From NCBI RefSeq assembly GCF_024713975.1, contig NC_091098.1, forward strand, positions 10,140,816 to 10,204,815: a stretch of 64,000 nt of DNA, in the 5' to 3' direction. This DNA is from Paralichthys olivaceus. Taxonomy: Eukaryota > Chordata > Actinopteri > Pleuronectiformes > Paralichthyidae. Of this stretch, positions 63,501 through 64,000 are shown piece by piece. The position numbers were made by a program, and so were the translations under genes. The notes beneath the pieces were generated by a model, which did not search any database, was not told the DNA's origin, and was given only the letters and a program-made list of their open reading frames with translations. Each line of letters starts with the position of its first letter. The first letter of the stretch is position 1.

Positions 63501-64000
63501 CAGCCTTTGGTTCACTGTTCACACACCAACATGCTCAGCTGAGGTGGTGGGAGGGGCACAGCACGTCCATCCACACGTCACATTCTACTTTATATGTTGG
63601 TTTTTTTGACACGTTTGTCTCCTTTCCTGCAACGGAAAGCTGTGTTCACACTGCAGGTGTTGAAAGTCTCCAAATTTAGATTCATCATCCTCCCACCGCA
63701 GCTGACATTTTCTGTTCAACCCAGTTTACTCTACATGAACCAGCAGTTGATATACGCTAAAGAATAAATGTTGTGAATGGACGATTAATGCAAAGTCTTG
63801 TTCAACAGTCTGTAGGCGTCTGTGAGAACACACACACCATCTCTTGCTCACATGATTTAACTTGACCTGTTGCACTGCTATTAATAAAAAACATTGCAAA
63901 GCTGTGTGCAAATGATGTTTTCTAAACTAAAACTAATACAAATGATTAAAAATATACATGTTCGTCAAAATCGAAACCAGTTGCCAAAACACTGCAACAC
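60541..64000. other. Intergenic tail, no gene recognised
   Basis: Mostly AT-rich with short unrelated open frames on both strands. A possible acceptor at 61126 (ctctgtctctctgcag) precedes about 60 bases that are closed in all frames. A tandem 19-bp duplication (gactgaattttggtttgac) lies at 62880-62918. The MITE at 62482-62759 is listed separately. Confidence 0.5.
62482..62759. mobile_element. TTAA MITE, second full-length copy
   Basis: Starts TTAAAGGGATAGTTCAC and ends gtgaactatccct followed by aag, so the right TTAA is lost or mutated. It shares 'attatctactcaccactatgccgatgga', 'ggggtgggtg...gtttgagtccaca' and 'aatccaatacaa.tgaagt' with the element at 14406-14710. Confidence 0.75.

Overview
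The window reads as nuclear DNA of a ray-finned fish, probably a percomorph teleost. It has three intron-rich vertebrate genes with GT-AG introns, low gene density, long (CA)n/(TG)n tracts, and several short dispersed elements of kinds common in percomorph genomes. The taxon is inferred from gene similarity and repeat types; no species marker was found.

All three genes lie on the + strand. I spliced each by hand; every junction keeps phase and each product matches its family end to end. (1) xpc, coding 14918-23527, 14 exons, 920 aa: the damage-recognition subunit of global-genome nucleotide excision repair. (2) arih2, noncoding first exon near 25.64-25.76 kb, coding 29331-39177, 14 coding exons, 512 aa: an RBR (RING-between-RING) E3 ubiquitin ligase. 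(3) impdh2, coding 43334-56328, 14 exons, 514 aa: the rate-limiting enzyme of guanine nucleotide synthesis, the same length as the human protein.

Layout: 1-14.4 kb has no recognisable coding exon, only old repeats, a large polypyrimidine/polypurine tract and a GC-richer stretch near 8.7-9.35 kb that could be a noncoding first exon of an unseen gene. 14.4-23.5 kb is a MITE, then the xpc promoter and gene. 23.5-25.4 kb is the xpc 3' flank. 25.4-39.7 kb is arih2. 39.7-43 kb is intergenic with a MITE and other repeats. 43-56.7 kb is impdh2. 56.7-64 kb is intergenic repeats plus one promoter-like segment with an interferon-response-type motif.

The genes do not form a pathway, but their promoters share something unexpected. 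An identical 13-mer, CGGATGTGACGTC (an ETS-like core fused to a CRE), lies just upstream of each gene and I found it nowhere else in the window. Other points for a second look are a phase-preserving 72-nt candidate cassette exon placed four residues after the catalytic cysteine of impdh2, a perfect 17-bp hairpin just after the impdh2 poly(A) signal, a second perfect hairpin after arih2, and a TTAA-flanked MITE ending 13 bp before the xpc composite element. I found no CRISPR array, rRNA, functional tRNA or multi-gene defence system.
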